Source of the DNA: Campylobacter concisus
GTDB lineage: Bacteria > Campylobacterota > Campylobacteria > Campylobacterales > Campylobacteraceae
Length of the DNA: 16,908 nt
Reading direction: 5' to 3'
NCBI GenBank assembly: GCA_018375265.1
Contig: JAHADO010000006.1
Coordinates: forward strand, 1 to 16,908
The notes below the pieces were generated by a model that saw nothing but the letters and a program-made list of their open reading frames with translations, was not told the origin of the DNA and searched no databases. Made by a program: the position numbers and the translations under genes. Position 1 is the stretch's first letter. Each line of letters begins with the position of its first letter. Below are positions 14,667 through 16,908 of this stretch, piece after piece.

Positions 14667-15373
14667 AATTTAATGATCTAATAGCAGGCAAGAGCCTAAG
14701 TATCGCAAATTTACTAAGTTTGAGCGACAAAAATTTAGCAAAAAAGATAAAAGAGCACGAGTTTAAATACATCTCATGCTTTGAAGATAACGAGCTTGGC
14801 AGTAAAAATTTGATCCGCTGCGAGATAGGATCGATAAGCTATGTCTTAGCGCTTCTTTGCAAGTATGCAAATTTGGTGCAAAATGAGTTTTTTGATGAGC
14901 TTGATGATGGGCTCATAAGTGGCGAGTGCAACGTGGGCGAGGAGGAGTTTGAAGAGCTTGGCGAGTGGATAAAGGACGTTAAAAACGTGATCATTGATGA
15001 CTCCTTTTTTACTCATCCAGACAAAGATGCGATCTTTTGGCTACTTGAAATTTTAGGCAAAAATGTCGTCTTAGCAGGCGGCGAAGTGAGAGAATTTGCA
15101 GCAGGCGGCGAAGTTGGCGAGCTAAGAGAGCTTGACAATTTTGACGGAGCGGTCGTCTATCTAAACAAAAACGCAAGCGATGAGATCGTGGGCGGCGTGC
15201 AGTTTGGCATCGTGGCAAAGGCAAAGGATGGCGAAACATTAAATTTAAAGGCAAAAGACTTTAATGTGAGCGCTAAATTTAGGCTTGATCGAGCGCTAAA
15301 AGGCACGGTTGCCCTGCTTGGCGCAAAAAATTTTGATGGATATGCATTTAAACAAGTAGTAGTTAGCAAATGA
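14663..15373 (+). CDS. Complex I NuoF-replacing subunit
   Basis: A 236-residue soluble, acidic protein at the nuoF position. It lacks the NuoF hallmarks: no glycine-rich FMN/NADH motif and no C-terminal CxxCxxC cluster site. It corresponds in place and size to Cj1574c/HP1265 of Campylobacterota, thought to let complex I receive electrons from flavodoxin in place of NADH. The ATG at 14663 is chosen because it overlaps the previous stop as ATGA, as at the neighbouring junctions from nuoB on. An in-frame TTG at 14633 would add ten residues but lies inside the upstream gene. Residues 138-155 hold a 9-residue tandem repeat (AGGEVREFA/AGGEVGELR). Confidence 0.85.
   Translation: MKFNDLIAGKSLSIANLLSLSDKNLAKKIKEHEFKYISCFEDNELGSKNLIRCEIGSISYVLALLCKYANLVQNEFFDELDDGLISGECNVGEEEFEELGEWIKDVKNVIIDDSFFTHPDKDAIFWLLEILGKNVVLAGGEVREFAAGGEVGELRELDNFDGAVVYLNKNASDEIVGGVQFGIVAKAKDGETLNLKAKDFNVSAKFRLDRALKGTVALLGAKNFDGYAFKQVVVSK
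15074..15127 (+). repeat. 27-bp tandem duplication inside the NuoF-replacing gene
   Basis: GCAGGCGGCGAAGT occurs at 15074-15087 and again at 15101-15114, exactly 27 bases apart and in frame. The second halves of the two units have diverged. The result is AGGEVREFA followed by AGGEVGELR in the protein. Confidence 0.75.
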
Positions 15374-16908
15374 AAATCACCATAAACGATCAAATTTTAG
15401 AGGCAAACGAGGGCGAGAGTATCCTAAATATCGCAAGAGCAAATGGCATCTACATCCCTGCGCTTTGCTACCTTAGCGGCTGTTCGCCAACGCTTGCTTG
15501 CAGGCTTTGCATGGTCGAAGCAAACGGCAAAGTGGTCTATAGCTGTAACGCCAAAGCCAAAGAGGATATGCAAATTTACACAAATACGCCAGAGATCGCT
15601 GCCGAGCGAAATGCGATCATGCAGACCTACTGCGTCAATCACCCCCTTCAATGCGGTGTTTGCGATAAAAGTGGCGAGTGCGAATTGCAAAATTTAACGG
15701 CGCATCTGCGTGTAAAAGAGCAAAGCTTTGCCATCACAGACACGCACAAACCGCACAAAAAATGGGGGCTCATAAACTACGACCCAGCCCTTTGCGTGGT
15801 CTGTGAGAGGTGCGTGACGGTTTGCAAAGATAAGATCGGCGAGAGCGCGCTAAAAACGGTGCCAAGGGGCGTTGAGGTGCCAAAAGAGCTAAAAGAGAGC
15901 ATGCCAAAAGATGCCTACGCCGTTTTTAGCAAGATGCAAAAGAGCTTAATTGCCCCAAGTGCGGGCGAAAATTTGGACTGCTCATTTTGCGGCGAATGTA
16001 TCAGCGTCTGCCCTGTTGGCGCGCTTGTTAGCTCAAATTTTCAGTATAGCTCAAACATCTGGGAGCTAAACCGCGTCCCAGTGGCAAATCCGCACCAAAG
16101 CGACTGCGAGCTCATTTTTTATGACGTAAAAGAAAGAAGCACTAGCGATAGAAGCAAGCAAATTTACCGCGTTAGCAACGACTTTCACTTTGGAGAAATC
16201 AGCGGTGCGGCAAGGTTTGGCTACGATTTTCACAACGAAAATGCCCGTAAAAATGAGGCGAAATTTAACGAGCTCATTTCAAATTTTAAAAACGGCAACA
16301 TAAAAAATATAAAATTTAATAGCTTCATAACAAATGAAGAGGCGCTTATTTTGGAGCGCTTGAGAGAGAAATTTGATCTAAATTTATTAAACGATGAGGC
16401 TTTTAAATTTCAAAATTTCTTAAATATTTTTAGCGAATTTAGCTGTATTAGATCATATAACGAAGACTATGTGAGCCTTAAAAATAGCGACTTTATCATC
16501 ACGGCTGGCAGCTTCTTACGCCACGAGAGCCCAGTTACAAGCTATAAGCTAAATAACGCCCTTAAGATGAATAAAGCGGCTGGAATTTACTTTCATCACA
16601 TCGCTGATGAGGTGGTGAAGAAATTTTCAAAGAATTTTACCTGTGTGAGCTATGAGGCTGGGGATTTGGAGCAAATTTTACTCTTTGTGCTTAAAAACTG
16701 GGGTGAAAATTTACCAGCAGTACTTCAGACAAGACTTGAAAAATTTGATGAAAACTTTGGCGTGGAGGCAGCTGCTCTTAGCGAGGGTAAAGCTAAATTT
16801 ACGCTCATTTTAGGTAGCGACTTTTACGCTCATGAAAATGCAAATTTACTTGCAGCCCTTGCTGGAGTGATCGCAAGAGCTACGCCCTTTGCTGTGATGC
16901 TCATACCG
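15370..16908 (+). CDS. nuoG: NADH-quinone oxidoreductase subunit G, 3' end outside window
   Basis: The first 513 codons of the 75-kDa iron-sulfur subunit of complex I, open to the window edge. The N-terminal ferredoxin domain has C33, C44, C47 and C59 for a 2Fe-2S cluster. Next comes H91-x3-C95-x2-C98-x5-C104, the His-ligated 4Fe-4S site. A ferredoxin-like pair follows: C142-x2-C145-x2-C148-x3-C152 and C204-x2-C207-x2-C210-x3-C214. From about 220 the molybdopterin-oxidoreductase-like domain begins but looks much diverged. It would carry electrons from the NuoE/F replacements to NuoB. The ATG overlaps the previous stop as ATGA. The gene is partial only because the window ends. Confidence 0.95.
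   Translation, partial: MKITINDQILEANEGESILNIARANGIYIPALCYLSGCSPTLACRLCMVEANGKVVYSCNAKAKEDMQIYTNTPEIAAERNAIMQTYCVNHPLQCGVCDKSGECELQNLTAHLRVKEQSFAITDTHKPHKKWGLINYDPALCVVCERCVTVCKDKIGESALKTVPRGVEVPKELKESMPKDAYAVFSKMQKSLIAPSAGENLDCSFCGECISVCPVGALVSSNFQYSSNIWELNRVPVANPHQSDCELIFYDVKERSTSDRSKQIYRVSNDFHFGEISGAARFGYDFHNENARKNEAKFNELISNFKNGNIKNIKFNSFITNEEALILERLREKFDLNLLNDEAFKFQNFLNIFSEFSCIRSYNEDYVSLKNSDFIITAGSFLRHESPVTSYKLNNALKMNKAAGIYFHHIADEVVKKFSKNFTCVSYEAGDLEQILLFVLKNWGENLPAVLQTRLEKFDENFGVEAAALSEGKAKFTLILGSDFYAHENANLLAALAGVIARATPFAVMLIP

Overview
The window looks like a Campylobacter chromosome, most like C. concisus or a close relative. The evidence is the gene content and order. rpsU, a lipoprotein, a glutathionylspermidine-synthase-like ligase, a D-2-hydroxyacid dehydrogenase and a YajQ-type gene follow the order I recall for C. 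jejuni Cj0370-Cj0374. The nuo operon also carries the Campylobacterota-specific replacements for nuoE and nuoF. Base composition is moderately AT-rich, with very frequent AAATTT hexamers. All genes called are on the + strand.

Layout. (1) 11-223: rpsU with its terminator. (2) 327-4193: a tightly packed run of five genes encoding a helix-turn-helix/coiled-coil protein, a Ser/Gly-tailed lipoprotein, an ATP-grasp ligase, a D-2-hydroxyacid dehydrogenase and a YajQ family protein. The lipoprotein-ligase pair resembles the YgiB-YgiC pair of enterobacteria. (3) 4194-4522: a noncoding stretch with hairpins and a degenerate 56-bp tandem repeat. (4) 4523-8272: an accessory-looking cassette with a DUF2314/ankyrin protein and two tandem paralogues encoding a coiled-coil plus seven-helix membrane protein of unknown function. 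The first paralogue is unusually AT-rich and is cut by one in-frame TGA. (5) 8463-11467: a HemN/HutW-like radical SAM enzyme translationally coupled to a PvdE/SyrD-type ABC exporter. (6) 11575 to the window end: nuoA, B, C, D, the two NuoE/NuoF replacements, and nuoG, which runs off the edge.

How the genes work together. The nuo genes encode the peripheral arm and the first membrane subunit of respiratory complex I. NuoE/NuoF are replaced by two small proteins, which fits the flavodoxin-driven complex known in C. jejuni and H. pylori rather than an NADH dehydrogenase. The radical SAM/ABC pair probably makes or breaks down a small molecule and moves it across the inner membrane. In the first operon, the ligase may act on the Gly-ending tail of the co-encoded lipoprotein. 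The 7-TM pair has no function I can name. It has a cytoplasmic coiled coil, a seven-helix core and a small C-terminal, probably periplasmic, domain with a cysteine pair.

Limits: family assignments come from motif reading and memory. No search, alignment program or structure prediction was run.
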